Positions 23,578 through 37,200 of a DNA stretch of 64,000 nt are shown here, in pieces. The stretch lies in contig JAFMSR010000010.1 in the NCBI GenBank assembly GCA_022818135.1, forward strand, positions 36,708,877 to 36,772,876, read 5' to 3'. Origin of the DNA: Saxidomus purpurata (lineage: Eukaryota > Mollusca > Bivalvia > Venerida > Veneridae). The notes under the pieces were generated by a model. That model did not search any database, was not told the DNA's origin, and saw only the letters and a program-made list of their open reading frames with translations. The translations under genes were made by a program, and so were the position numbers. Position 1 is the first letter of the stretch. Each line of letters starts with the position of its first letter.

Positions 23578-24924
23578 CACACCCTCTCAGCAGTTGGATA
23601 GTCCAGTGTCTTCACGTACCTAGACCAACAAGACAGAAGTTCTCGTTGTTAACGTCTCTCTAACCTGAACTGACACGGGTCGGCCTAAAGTCAGATATAC
23701 ACGTAAACTATAACGCAGCTGATGTGTTGTTTTGTATAATATACTGTCATGTGATATAAGACTTTGTATGGTATGACATGCTGGAGTAATGCCTTTCAGT
23801 ACTTTGATTCTAGATAGTTAAGGAACTTTATAAAAGCTGTGTAACAGATGAAGCAAAGATGTTGTCAAAAGTTATTCTCTTCATGTATATGTTACGGGAA
23901 ATCAGGCATTAGGTTAATAAGTTTGGTATCATTAATAATTTAAGATGTAACATTATTTCATAACATATTCCTCAGTTAATACAGTACAGCTGTCATTCTG
24001 CCAACTGTAAAGCTAGTCTTTATGTACAGACAGATTTGCTGTGTTTAGATGCCAGCAAATAATTACAGAACCTTAATGCTGTTATTGAAACTTTTCTAAG
24101 TAAGACCTATAAATAGAAAGTTTTGTTCATGTATATTTTTTTTAATGAAAAAAAACAATGTACAGACAATAGGACAGTTTCAGTGACCTTCTACAGAAAG
24201 GGGTTGGACCTGCTGTGTTTGCCTTAGCAGCACTTAAGTAAGAGTCAAGCCATGCAGGAACCCAGTTATGACGCAAAATTCTCTAAATTTCTAAAATAGA
24301 CGAGCCCAGACAACAATTTACAATCATGTAGATTGCTCGAGTAACACACAATTCAAATCTTGAAGTTTTATTGGCTGACTGGGTGTTATTAAGTTTAATT
24401 AAAACTTAGTTATTTATAAAGTTGTCTTGTAGACTGGAGTGTTTACAACTTAGATATTACTATTATCAATGACTGTTTTGAGTTATATGTAACATAAGTA
24501 ATAAAACACACCAGCTAAATATTTTATTAACTTTTTTGTTACGAAGCAAAATTGATACATTGTACATTTTTTTTTTTTTTTTTTTTTTTTTGGTAAATGT
24601 TTTAATATGTGATATTATGTATTATTTATTTTATGTTTTTATGTATTCACAGTGTTGTAAGAGTCATGTGTACAGAATTGAGGCATTTTTGTGTAATATA
24701 ATCGGACATTTATGCATGTATGTGTTGCATGTAGTGTTACATACTAAAAATGTATTAGATAAGACATATTTCATGAAAGGCAGTACCATTGTGCGAGTCA
24801 AAAATTTGAAAATACGAGTATATGCAGTTACTGTTTAAGCAAACATAACAAAGGCTTTACAGCTGATTTACATACAGTCATTTTCCACATTTTCCCCAGT
24901 TTAAATTATTGTGACCAAATAAAC
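23578..24924 (+). other. MINDY: Probable MINDY 3' UTR and downstream region
   Basis: No coding. AATAAA hexamers near 24499 and 24918 are candidate polyadenylation signals; which is used cannot be told. A T run occurs at 24568-24590. Confidence 0.35.
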
Positions 24925-25197
24925 ATTCCTGAAGAAAGTTTGATACCTATTGTTGTAAATTACAGTGACCCAGTAACAGAAAAATACCATGTTTTACCAG
25001 ACATTTTCACCATGAAATTGGTTAAGAAGGTACCCGTATGTCAAGTTTGAACAATTATCCATGTAATGGTCGTCCCCCCCCTCCTGTACTGTGTCTGAGA
25101 CAAGCCTGGGATCTAATTGGTTAAATTTGAGACTTTCTTAACTTCTAGCCAATCAGACACCGTAGATGGTAGACTCTTTCTAAATACTACCAAGCTG

Positions 25198-25625
25198 CTC
25201 TCCAATGTCATGATTGAAGTCTAATTCTAACATGACTGGCGATTTTGTCTCTACATTTGTATATACAAAGAGTTGAAAAATTGTGTTTTATTAAACCATA
25301 AACAACGCGGGAATTGATATGCTGTAAACATGACGTCATATTGCACCGCATGACGTTAAATGAGCATTCGCGTAGAAAATAACGCTTTGCATTTATTCAC
25401 CTTTTGTAATATCTGGTCATGTTAGAATCTAAATAACATCCTTTTCAGCTTTGTTATCGTCTAATAAACAGTAATTTGTCATACTGATGTGCAGTTATTA
25501 ACCACTCAGGCCTCCGGCCTTCATTGCTAATTACTGCGTATCAGTACTCCGAATCATTGTTTATTAAACAATGAACAATGTTGGAATGGATGTTATTTCA
25601 TAAATATATTATGTGGAAAATCATT
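25198..25625. repeat. Diverged inverted-repeat element with CRE-like sites
   Basis: ATTCTAACATGAC (about 25224) and GTCATGTTAGAAT (about 25417) are inverted copies. Between them lie a perfect TGACGTCA (25331-25338) and CATGACGTTAAATG. Similar TTTATTAAAC-ATGAACAA words recur at about 25288 and 25562. Probably an old foldback or MITE. Confidence 0.4.
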
Positions 25626-28040
25626 TGTTTCACCTCGAAGTAGAGTGAGCAGCTTTTAGTCTGGTTTAAATATTAAAGTTTTATGTCTTGTTCTAAAGAT
25701 TTTATGACTGTTATCTTATCAATACATCTATAATACATTATATAGAGAATTCAGGTATGTTTTAATCCTTTTGCCATGTACATATGGGCATCTTTTGTTT
25801 TACTTTCATACATTTAATATCCTAGTTCATTATAGAAAGAATTTAATAATATAGCTTTTGTAAGTACTGTATAGGTAATTACGTTAAACATGTTGAAAAA
25901 GGACCCCTTTTGATTTGAATAGAATTTTATAAAGGTCCGTCCATGAGAGCAAATGTATTAGCATTTTCTTCGTGGATGAGACCCCAAAAGGACTCCTCAT
26001 GTTGAACTGGGATAAATATTGACACCTTAATCATGACCACTAATCATGCATTCATTTCAGTTGAATACAAGAAAAATAATTTGGGATATTATTAAAAAGG
26101 GCATAAAAAATTTAATTTTTTTAAAAAAAATTTTTTTTTTTTTTATTAATAGGTCATCCATGAGAGTAAATTGAGTGGTATTAAAACCTGTATTGCTTCC
26201 TTGGCCTCTTCTGTTATAATACGGATTTTTCTAGAGCATTTTAGCAGGGTACTCCAAAAGCACCCTCCCTTTTAGGCCCAACTTCCCCCCCCCCCCCCCC
26301 CCCCTCAAAACCCCCCCCCCCCCCCCTATAAAAAAAAAAAACCCCCCCCCCCCCCCCCCCCCCGGCGTCGGCGTTGGCGTCACACCTTGGTTAAGTTTTC
26401 CTACCACCCCACTTTATTTCAAAAGTATTAGGGTATGGCTTTGAAACTGGATACCATATTGCTTTACCATCATAACCTCAACGGACTAACTCTGCCAATG
26501 CTTTTACAGAATTATGGCCTTTTTTTCTTAAAGTTTACTTTTTTTTTTCCCCCCCCCCCTTTTTTTAAAAAAACAATTGGTTTTTTTTTAAAAAAAACAA
26601 CATTTTTTTACCACCACACCCCCCCCCACAAGACATAACTCTGTCAAGTTTGACAAAATATCATGCCTTTCATTGGAAGATACATTGAATCATAGGTAAA
26701 TCAATTGTCTTAACCCTTTGAGATATTGCTTTGAAACTATTAATGCATTTCAAATCATTACCCCCACTGTACAAAGATACTTCTAGACACAATCCACTTT
26801 TTGACTAGTTATTAATAAGTTGGAATACTTGTTTACCATCATGATCCCAACACAGGAGGTAAATAAGGATTTTTTGAATATGGCCCTTTTATAGAATAAA
26901 ATACCTTGTACACTTGTTAACTTATCCTTGGATATTACTTTGAAAGTGGGAGCACTTATGTACCATCCTAAGACATAGTCTGTTATAATAGTACCTGGAA
27001 AATTTTTCTAGTACTTAGAAATTCCATTTATAGCTTGTGTACCTTAACTGCAAAGTGTGGCAAGCTAAAACACCCTGCCCTATACCTTTTTTTACCTTCC
27101 TCCAACACACACTGCCCTTTTTGCCCCCCCCCCCCCTCCCCCTTGTAACCCACACATTATAAGATAAAGAAACCATTTAAATTCCTTATAGAAGCATCTC
27201 TTACCATAGAAGAAAAGTTTTCAATTTTAAAGGGTATTTTCTGATACTCTTGTGTTCAAACACGCTCAAAATGGGTTGCACGTAACTCAGCGCACCCTGC
27301 CCTTTTTGGCAGTCTAGAAAAATCCCTTGTTATAAACATTTTGTATTGAGTTTAGAAATAGGCTAAAACTGTACACAAAGTGAAGTTGTGTCCTCATTTT
27401 GTCAATTATAGCTAGTTAGCACTTACATCTTAACAAGATGTGAAATGTGAAAAAAAGTTTACATTTTGTTGTTCTTTGGTTGTCATACTGGTTAAAATGC
27501 TCAAAAGAATACAAAGAGAGTATGCAAATGAGCAATTTTTTAGTAGCAGCATCTTACAACACTTATTTATAGAGAGGAAGCTCACATAGAGTTTGTGTTG
27601 TAGCAGTATAAGATGATAGACTTCTGCGTGAATTTTAAAAACATTTAGATTTTATTATATACCAAGTTACAATATTCCAAATGTATATTTTTATGCATGT
27701 AATATTGGAAAAGCTTTCCATAATTTTTGCTTTTTGTTTACAAGTGGGAGCAGTCGCAGGTATAATTGTTAAATCATGTATGTTAAAATTATTTTCTGTA
27801 TATTAATCGTTACAGGTTGTTAATTTTTAATGATGTGAAAAATGATAAAATGTATAATCACTTTGCAAGGTTTTGAGTTTTCTGCCCATGTTGTTCTGTT
27901 GATTGAACTATGTGGAAAAGTCTGTCTATCTCTTTCTGTTGGCATTATTGTAACCTTCTTCTGTAGCAGATGATAGGTGTAAAATACAAGGCTGTATATT
28001 GTATTTTAGAGTTTCATCGTACAGGATAATCCATACGCCC
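25626..28040. other. Intergenic, low complexity, no gene seen
   Basis: Contains long C, A and T homopolymers at 26286-26363 and 26539-26632 and a C run at 27124-27137. These look like poorly resolved or collapsed sequence; a 67-codon frame there is an artefact. Confidence 0.4.
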
Positions 28041-28475
28041 ATCCCCCTAGAAGAGGTTAGTTATACCCCGAAACGCAGTTTGGGGGGGGGGGTATATAGG
28101 AGTCACCCGGTGGTTTGGCGGCGGTCTGTTGCATTTCCATCGGGAGCAAAACTTGAAACTACTAGTTGGAATCAAAACATCTTCATACAATGGTCAAGCA
28201 CTTGAGAGGAAGTGCGTGAACAAGAACCATACTCCTCTTGACTCATTCGAGTTTTGCCCTTTGTTACTTTTCCTTGTCTGGAGCATACTTGAAAACTACT
28301 GGTTGGAATTCAAAACAACTTCAACAATGACACACAATAAGAGGAAGTGCAGTGCACAAAACCATACTCTGTTTTAGTATTCAGGTTTTGCCTTTTGTTA
28401 CATTTCCTTGGGAGAAAGAAAACTACTGGTTGGAATTCAACACTTCATACAAGGTAAATGAGGGAGGAAACCACC
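28041..28475 (-). mobile_element. Pearl-like tandem-repeat element, family P7-type end
   Basis: Reversed orientation. The hairpin-type end TTATACCCCGAAACGCAG ... TTTGGGGGG and TATATAGGAGTCACC is followed by three units of roughly 130 bp marked by AACTACTGGTTGGAATTCAA (about 28155, 28293, 28419). The terminus closely resembles that at 63620. Overlapping open frames are shadows. Confidence 0.5.
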
Positions 28476-30177
28476 AACTCTCTCTTGATCAGAGTTATGC
28501 TAAGAACATTCTCTTTTTGTTTTTTCAGTTTCTGTTACACAACTTCCTCATTTATAAACGGGTACTGAAGCTTAGTTGTATTAGGTTTCAGGGGATAGTG
28601 CAAGATATAGAACGCGTCCCATTCTAGAGACGCATCCTGGTTCTTTAACATGCCCGATGTATGCCAAGCACCGATACATTGTACCTCGGTTTAAGCTCTC
28701 ATCTGAAAGACTAAGGTATAGGCCATTCTGCTAGCTAGCTTTATCAGTAATGAAAATAAAACCGTACATTACATGGTCCAATCAAGAGATCTTCAAACCC
28801 AAGCGTACCCATTATGCACACATATATAAACTGTTAAATTTATTTTTTTAACTTTCTGTCCAATGTTCAAGGTTTCAGTGAAATGCCTCCACAGTTGATC
28901 TGGAAGCATCTTGTAATGAGTGAATGTGTGCATCTGACAATGTCAGTCATCAGAAACGAGCCACACCTGAGTGCTGAGGAAATTAGAAGATGGCTAATAA
29001 GTTACCTTTACGACTGTAGGGATGTAAGAGGTTTCTACTTACGGTAATTATCAAAGAAAACGGCAGAGATTTTAAAAATGCGTTCAGTCATGCAGGCTAT
29101 ACTGCATAACATCTTACCCAGTCTGATCATGGTCTGCACTGCCTACAAATTCAGAATCATTTTCTATTAAAAGGCAAAGAGAACTGTAGATGTTTAAAAA
29201 GATATGAAACTGTAAAAGCCTGTGTTCCATTACCTTTTGCAAACCCCAGTGTAGTTTATATTGTATTACATCTTGATTTAATAAATTTTGATATTCTAGG
29301 TATTCATTATTTTATATTTAATATTTAGAATACACCATATTTTTTTCGCTTGTGCCATATTAAGTTAAAGTTTAGTTCTGTAGCAATATATTTACTATTT
29401 TATGATTATTTGCTTTTAAGCTTCTGTTAAACAGTATGATCCAGTCTGTAAAAATGATTTACACACTTAATGCTTGTGGCTCCTATACAGAGTTGGAGTT
29501 TCTTTATTAAAAACTGGTTTATATGTTACCTGGGTCAGTTGTTCCTGTTGCGTAATACAATTATTCTGTGTTTGTGAACAAATATTCTGTGTTTGTGAAC
29601 AAGTGTTATGTGTTTGTGAACATGTGTTGTGGTTTTTTTATGAGCATTTATGACATTGTCTGATTCTTATACTCAATCATGTTGAAAATTTTAGTGAAAA
29701 TGATAAATGAAGCAGGAGTATCCAACGGAGATATCCTTAACTTAATGAGAGGTGTGTAAACCATTGCAGTTGCTTAACAGTTTGTAATTTTTCATTAGGC
29801 ACACTTGCGAAAATAAAAGTATTTTCTTGAATGCAGATACAGTTTCTTGCAGTGAACCCTTTCACATAGTTGTTCATTTCTAATGAATAGCATATTCGTA
29901 ATTCATTTTGCTTAAGCCAGTTTTTCTTATTTTCAACTGATTGGAAATGAAAAGATATAGATCTACTAACTACTTTTGATTTTGAAAAGTATCACAATTG
30001 AAGGAGAAACTAGAAAACAGTGATTGTCAGTCTATTAGATTTAGTGAGTTGATGAAAACATTCATTTGGTATGTATACAGCATGCACGGATGCCTTAAAC
30101 CTTCTTCAGACAAACCAGATGTTATTTATACCCGTGACAAAATCTTCAAGAACATAACTTGTATATTTTTTATACAT
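28476..30177. other. Intergenic, no gene seen
   Basis: Contains a repeat-like stretch near 29090-29190 (GTCTGATCATGGTCTGCACT) and a short tandem array at 29563-29625. No exon recognised. Confidence 0.3.
29563..29625. repeat. Short tandem repeat, about 20 bp unit, three copies
   Basis: TTCTGTGTTTGTGAACAA recurs with small changes three times in a row. Confidence 0.6.
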
Positions 30178-30360
30178 TGGACTCCCTATATAACAAATCT
30201 TGATAGAGCAAACCACTAGATATAAGGAACTAACTTTCTGGGCTTGATTTTTTTCTTTCTTCATTTTATATGAAATGCTATATGGATATAACATAATCCA
30301 GATATAAGGAACAAAGATAAACGGTCCTAAGGTGGTCATGATGTACAGAGTTTACTGTAT
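30178..30360. mobile_element. MITE family M1, diverged copy
   Basis: Contains TATATAACAAATCTTGATAG, TATATGGATATAACATAATC and the right terminus GAGTTTACTGTA; the left end is decayed. Confidence 0.5.
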
Positions 30361-30553
30361 CTCTGTTCTCTATGTTTTCAATGTAACAATGTGTTTACCC
30401 AGTATGTTACATTCCCAGTGTTAACTTTGTCCGTTTGTGAATAATGTGATAACTTTCTTTTATTATGCATGCATTTTTCATCTTTAATCAAAGTTTATTA
30501 CTGATCAATATTAAATTGGAAATTGTGAGAAAAAAAAGTTTTTGTGTCTTTTG

Positions 30554-31000
30554 TTAGCTCACCTGAGCATGAAGTGCCCAGGATGAGTCATTTGGATTGA
30601 TAGCTGTCTGTCATCTCAAATTAATTTGTTTTTACCCTAGCATAAGTTTACCTTAATTTCTTTGAACTCTTTAAGAGGGTAGGGTAGTATTTTAAAGTGT
30701 ACATAGTATTGTTAAATTAGTATGGAAAATGGTCTTAGGTGGCACAAAATACTAAATATATAGATCAGTGATCTGAAAAGTTTAGGTTTCTAGTAATTCA
30801 TGACGACTTGAAATGCTTAAAGCTTCACACCCATTTTACAGCACACTTTGGGTAAGCAAATTTCAGGTCACAGTACCCTGAAAAGTAATTTAGTTTGTGA
30901 GCAAATTTGATTTAAATATATTGGTACACAGGTGCATCATCAAAAATAGGTCAGTTCTCTTGGGGTCAGTAGGTCAAAGGTCAGGCCAGTGACCTGAAAA
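30554..31000 (-). mobile_element. Degenerate pearl-like element with reversed hairpin end
   Basis: AGCTCACCTGAGCATGAAGT ... CAGGATGAGTCA at 30557 is a decayed P1/P2-type hairpin, followed by sequence with GGTCAGTAGGTCAAAGGTCA near 30964. Core units are too diverged to count. Confidence 0.4.
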
Positions 31001-33423
31001 AAAAATTTCCGATATTTAAGTAACTTTTTATGTTTAAGGCTCCTATTTTCAAGTTGTTTGTTCATATAAGCAGGCAAGTTTGACCTAAACATTCCTGGGT
31101 AAGACCTAATACATTGTACAAGATTTGCCTTGAGTAAGAAATTGCAAACTTCTCGCATATAGAGATAAGTCAGTAGTGGGATTCTAAATCATGACCCTCG
31201 ACCTGAATGAGACGGCATCCTTAAACACTCAACCATGTAGGCAGGTGAAGCCATTAATCCTGATCTGCATTTAGTTTTATATACAGCGAGACCTGTTTAA
31301 AAGGACACCTTGCTTGAAGAAGCTAACTTGGTCACTGTTGACAGGTGGGCTTGTATTTGTTTCTACAATAGATCAATAATACACTGTTTCTCCATTCTTA
31401 TCTGTTATAGTGCTACGCCAGGTGTTCTTTATTCAGAGTAGGTCTATAACTGAAATCATATTGTCTTTTAATCATATTTTAATGCAAAGCTGCATCTACA
31501 AAACTTGTACAATAGCTGGCAAATGTTTGTACATCAATATGCCCAGTAACAGACTTGGCATACTGTAAAAATCAATGTTACATGCTATTGTATTTCTAAA
31601 GAAATAAAAGAACAACATGTGTACACATTTGTATATTTAATCATTTAAATAAATAAATATTTGATATACAGTTGTAAAATGATGCCCAAAAAGACTGAAC
31701 ATTTCAAAGAACACCGACTTAAAAATCCTATCCCTTGTATAAAAAGGTAAATTGATAGCTACGCCAAGCAATATTTGATTTTTATACTTTTAACAAACAT
31801 GATAAATGAATCTTACAAGTTGGTTACAAATTTGAATACAAAAAATTGCAGCTGCCACAAAAGTTTTACCTATTTCTTACCATGAACCTCTCGGTGTGAC
31901 CTTGGCCTTTATGCTTAAAGCTGATCTTCAATGTGACATGTTTAATTCTATCATTTCAAGGATTCAGCACAATGCAAATGTATCGTATGTGAAATAAGTA
32001 CGAACTTGATACAAATTTGCAGCGAGTCCTCCTTTGTTCATACCAATAGTTACTGGCATATTCTGCGGAGTATGAATCCGTATTAAACATCAAATTTCAA
32101 TGATAATTAGGCCAAGCTTGCTGCAAAAGTGTATAATTATGTCCTTGAAATAAAATGGTAAACAAAATAATTTCATAAAATCCTTTCTTTGATCAGTCCC
32201 ATTAAAGAAATTTATTTTTTTTATCCCTATAACTCTCTTCACTACCATAATCTACTGACCAAAATGAAATCCCACAGGGTGACATCTAAACTAAACATTC
32301 ATAGCACCATTTTCTGAAATCCCTCACAGCCCCATTTTAAAAACACCATTTTCTGAAACCCTCTAAGTCTCAATTTAATACCATAATATTCTCAAAGTAC
32401 TCAAACCCATAATATCAATTTAAAAAGCACCATTTATCTGAAACCCCTCAGAACCCCATTTTGATGATGTGCACCTCAGCATACAATGGCATATACTACT
32501 AAATAATCTCATTGTTTTGACATCAACATAAACATGATAAACTGTCCTAAAATATAAAAAAAAAAATGCAATAAGAAAGTGTCTATTTCAAATAATATTA
32601 TTATTATTATATGTAACAGTTGTTCATATGACATTCATCATAATATATGATATTAGCCTGCTTTTGCAAATATCTTGCCCCAGTTTCAAGAAAATACTTA
32701 AGTAATTACTCAGTAACATGCTCTTATTATTTTAACACTTATCAGCCCCCTTGGCTGTTTATTCATTTAAAGAGTTCCAGTTTGCCAGAATCGTACTTAC
32801 ATGTACCTGATAATTACATTTACAGAAACTTGTCAGTATTTTTGCAATAAATGGCTGTTTTATAGCCAGCAATTTACATACTGGTAAGCAAAGTCTGAAA
32901 CAAGAGAAAAGCTTGTACCCAAATGAATTTTTCTCTTTATCTGACTTGCCTTTAGTACTATACAGCATGTTTTTCTTTCAGCATGTAATTCATTAAAAAA
33001 TAGACTATTGTTAAAAAATGACAACAATGAACAACTTTAATTTTAGTGACCAAAAAAAAGAGAACTTACTCAGCTGAGCAATGACTAAGCTTTTTTGTGA
33101 AACTGGGGCCTAGTAAAGCTTTTGCCATGTTGCAGCATTCATTCTTATTTGTTCAACTAGTTGCAATTCTATTCCATGTGATGTCTGTTTTCAAATCAGG
33201 CAAATATTAAAACAGCTTCACCACAAATCACTTGGAGCTATCCCCTCAATTGGATAAATAGCCTTATAGGCCACCAAATGCTAAAATGTCACCAATATCT
33301 TTCTCATCTACAGATCTAGTAAAAAAACTACTAATTGTTTTGCCCCAAAAAATATTTTTTTCCACTCCAAGTATTACAATTATTACATTGATTAGTCCCC
33401 AAATCTGATTTTCCTAATGGCTA
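31001..33423. other. Intergenic, no gene seen
   Basis: AT-rich. A diverged repeat of ACACCATTTTCTGAAACCC occurs at about 32300-32460. No convincing exon. Confidence 0.3.
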
Positions 33424-33424
33424 T

Positions 33425-33430
33425 TTTATT
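33425..33430 (-). terminator. TMEM101: Candidate polyadenylation signal of TMEM101
   Basis: AATAAA on the minus strand, about 285 bases after the stop codon. Other hexamers lie further on, so use is uncertain. Confidence 0.3.
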
Positions 33431-33713
33431 AAGTAGTGCCCAACTCCGACTTTTCCCCGCTATTTCACTAAAATCCCAGTATGTTTTTTACCATTTTCAA
33501 GTAAAGTCATTACCGACATTTTCAATCTACCTATAAGACGTGTACCATAAAACTTTAGCCACATGTCAACCAAAGACAGATTTCAAAATTGCCCGGCAAT
33601 TTAAGAAATCATTCATTAACTCATGGTTGAGCTCTGGAAAAAATTTCTACCCCAAGTCTGTCGCAAAGAACCATGGATTTACAGTATACTGGTTTTCTTG
33701 TCGGAAGAAGAGA

Positions 33714-34250
33714 TCAGTCCTGTTTATCATGTGCTGCATTATCGCTTTCTTCATCTTCCTCCTCATCTTCTTTAGCCTTTTCAGCTTCTTCAGCCTCCTC
33801 ACGAGCAACGTTTTCGTAATAATTCATGAACACAAAAAATCCTGTTATCAAGGTTAAACTGTCGATCACTACTCTCATCTGGCTCCAGTATGCCATTCCC
33901 CGATACGACCAGTACGAAAACTTCATGTCGACTAAAAATGTTGATACAGCGACCAAAAATGCCATCGCCATGGAAATGTCTTTTAAGAAATAGCCAGATA
34001 GGAAGCACAATCCACCGCAAGTGTACATGACTGTAACAAAATATCTGGCATAGTCTCCTCCAGGAATGTTTTCAAGAAGTGCACGCTTGTCTTCGTAACT
34101 TTCGTTGACTAAATAGGCAGTTCCGAGAAGGTATGTTGCTAAACAGAGCTCCCCGATTCTGTGAAAGAGTTTGGATTGTCTATCGCTTTTGATGAATGAA
34201 TAGATGAGATACACTCCTAAACAGCCTATGTGCCGACTTGCTATACGATT
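33714..34250 (-). CDS. TMEM101: TMEM101 exon 4
   Basis: Residues 151-328 and stop; holds the most conserved half of the protein and the acidic tail (K-E-D-E-E-E-D-E-E-S). Acceptor TTTTCTTCAG. Confidence 0.92.
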   Translation of the reverse strand, partial: NRIASRHIGCLGVYLIYSFIKSDRQSKLFHRIGELCLATYLLGTAYLVNESYEDKRALLENIPGGDYARYFVTVMYTCGGLCFLSGYFLKDISMAMAFLVAVSTFLVDMKFSYWSYRGMAYWSQMRVVIDSLTLITGFFVFMNYYENVAREEAEEAEKAKEDEEEDEESDNAAHDKQD

Positions 34251-37200
34251 CTGAAGAAAAGAGTTAACATAATTAGAGCTGTTTCATAAAGTAACCACAG
34301 CCACAGTAGTTATACATGTATCAATGAAATATTATAACAGTCTGTTGATTTGTGTGATTGTATTGATTTGTGTGGTTTGTGTGATTGCATTAATTTGTGT
34401 GATAGTATCTTTTCCAGTGGCTGTGAAGTGCTTGATCACACCAGAAGAAGAGCTTCAAGCGTGATCAAGCTCTTCACACTCACAGCCAACGGGAAAAGAT
34501 GATGACTTGGTATCAACCGCCTGATGAAGTATTCATTTTCTAAACTGTCCTCTTTGCAAAAGGTACTTGTGAAAGTATAAAAATTCTCTAGAATTTATTT
34601 CATGGTTATGGTCTTTTAAAACATTTGTACAATTTTGTGAAGTTAATATAAAGTATTAAATTATTGAAACAGATAAACTTAAAGAACTATGTTAAAATAA
34701 ACTTATCAATTGGAATAACATCTAAATGAACATTAACTATTAATCTAATGATTAAACACACCCTTCAAGGCAACTTAAAATTACAGTATCAAAATAAAAT
34801 TAGCCTTGGCAATGAGACTGAACAGCTGAACAGACAAAGATGCTGAGAGACTACTGATCGTGAACATACAAGTCTTACTCAAAGAAAAGTTCACAATCTC
34901 ACTATGTATGGTACACTCTAATTAATAGCACACACATGAAAACTACTTACCCTAACATGTCTGGAGTAGTTGAACTGCTTGTTCATGTATGCATTAATTG
35001 TGAGATAAACAAGCACAGCGGAGTACACGAGGCATGCAAACCTCAGCTTGATACGTGCTGTCATCATACACCCAGCCAGAAAACAAACCACTCCTATGGT
35101 GTAGATAATATAAGGATGCATTGGAGGATACCTGAAAAGATAACAGCAAATATTTTTAAGTAAATGGGCAATAGCATCAGTAACTGTTGTGTCAAACTTT
35201 TGTCGCTACCCGTACAACATATGCAGATGTTGTGACAAAAAGCGACTTAAACTTCAAGGTACTGAAAAAGACAATTTTTAACAGCATACTGTCTCTTGGT
35301 ACGCATTTACCTTAAGTTTTGTTACTCTCGGTTTTGCACATCAGGGTTTTGACTTACATATTTACATTTTGGAAAAATGATTCCTTGGCTTTCATCTCTA
35401 GTCTATATGCATCTTTTAATTAAAACTGTAGAAAAATCAAGAATAAAAATGAAAGAAGACAATGGTCTACCATTAGTTTTCAACTATCACATTGAATATA
35501 TAATAATTCTGTATTGTTAAAAGCACTTTGTTTCATTAAACATAAATTTAAACTTGCAAAGACCGATTATTCACCTTTTAATGTATGAAGACATGAAAGC
35601 GACCTGATAATCTGATTGGTTAAGTGGTCAGTATGATGTCACAGCAAAGCCGAGAATAGGAGTGATCGCCGTGACGTCACACGGCAATTTTGATAAGATT
35701 GCTGGTGGGCAATAACAGTTGTGTTTACAATGCATAAGCATTGGAAAGGAATTTTTGAATTTTTGTAACTTTTTTGCTATCTGAAGGATTTTTAAAATTC
35801 AAAAAGTTATGACATGCTCTAGATACTCATATTTTTACATTTAAATATCTCTTTTGAAAGAAATACCGTTTTTAATGACACTTGATTTTTCGTAACGGCT
35901 TGTTGCTGCTATAATCATTTATGAAAACAGTGTAAGTTACTCGCTCGCGAATTTTTCATTTTGAATCTTAACAAAAATTGAAAATAATGAATAACAGGTA
36001 TATTTTATTAGCTTTCCAGTGATATAAAACATTTTAAAATATCTTTTGTTTTAAAATTATCGTTAAAAAACCATCCGTAACGATTCAAAAACACAGACTA
36101 CCGACCGCTGACCACCGCATCTATCTCTTATCAGTAGAAATTATTGCGCAATACCGGGTTTTGTTTGCAAACACGATCACTCCTATAGTAGTTGTTCAAT
36201 ATTCAATATAACCGTTTTCAAAGGGCAATAACTCCGTACCAAAAATAATTGAACTGGAATAGGCTATGCAGACACTAATGCACACACTAATGCATATCTA
36301 TTTATTTCTTTATTAATTTATTTATTCATTCGGAAACGAATGGATCGGACGCAAGGACTGACAAAGCAGTGAGCTTTAAATAAATAAATTGTCCATGTAA
36401 GCCTTTATTGAAATGGGTGGGGTAAATGTAAACATCGGGTTATCGGAAGATGTAAAGTAAATTGCGTGAAAACTGGTAAACAAAATAGCAGTAAACTTAC
36501 TTCTCCATTTTAAGTGCTCTTTCTGCCATCAGCATGACTAATGACAAGGTCTGCACATAAGGAAACTTTGCCAAAACAAACTCTGGAATCACAGTTCCGG
36601 CTTTCGACAGCCAGGAGGTCGCCATGTTGGTTACTACAAGTTCCGGATTTTCCCATATATCGGAAAATTGTAGACGAAAACTTACAGGCATATTTTTCGC
36701 TGTATCTTTTTTCTGGCTTTCATTGCTGTAAAATAAAAATAATTAAACACTCAATTTTTTTAAGTGGGTTGTACAAGAATATGTCGATCTCTGAATATTG
36801 TCACCTCTCTCACGAGTGTTCTCTTTTAACATGGTCCGTTTATTACAAGAAGAACAGGAGACATGTTATTGAAAAAAAATAGCAACTATCGTATATTTTG
36901 TGCGCAAATAGATTTTTTTCAGCATAATAAAATACAGTTTTCATTGCGCCAGTTTGTGTTGAACTCGTTTTCTCATAGTGATTTTTATATATTTAGATTG
37001 TGATATTTATTGCTAGAAAATGAATTTTATTGCCGAAAATTACGTGAAAATCATATCAAAATCGAAAGAAAAATGCATTTACAGTAACGACATAAGTATC
37101 AGTAATGTGTAATATTTTACTCGTAAACACCACACTTCCGCTAGATAAAGCCGTCGCGTTCATAAATACTTGTAAATCGGCTCGGGAAAAATTCGATTGC

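Noticed and set aside
33799..34020. 73-codon minus-strand frame inside TMEM101 exon 4
   Set aside because: Out-of-frame shadow of the conserved TMEM101 reading frame.
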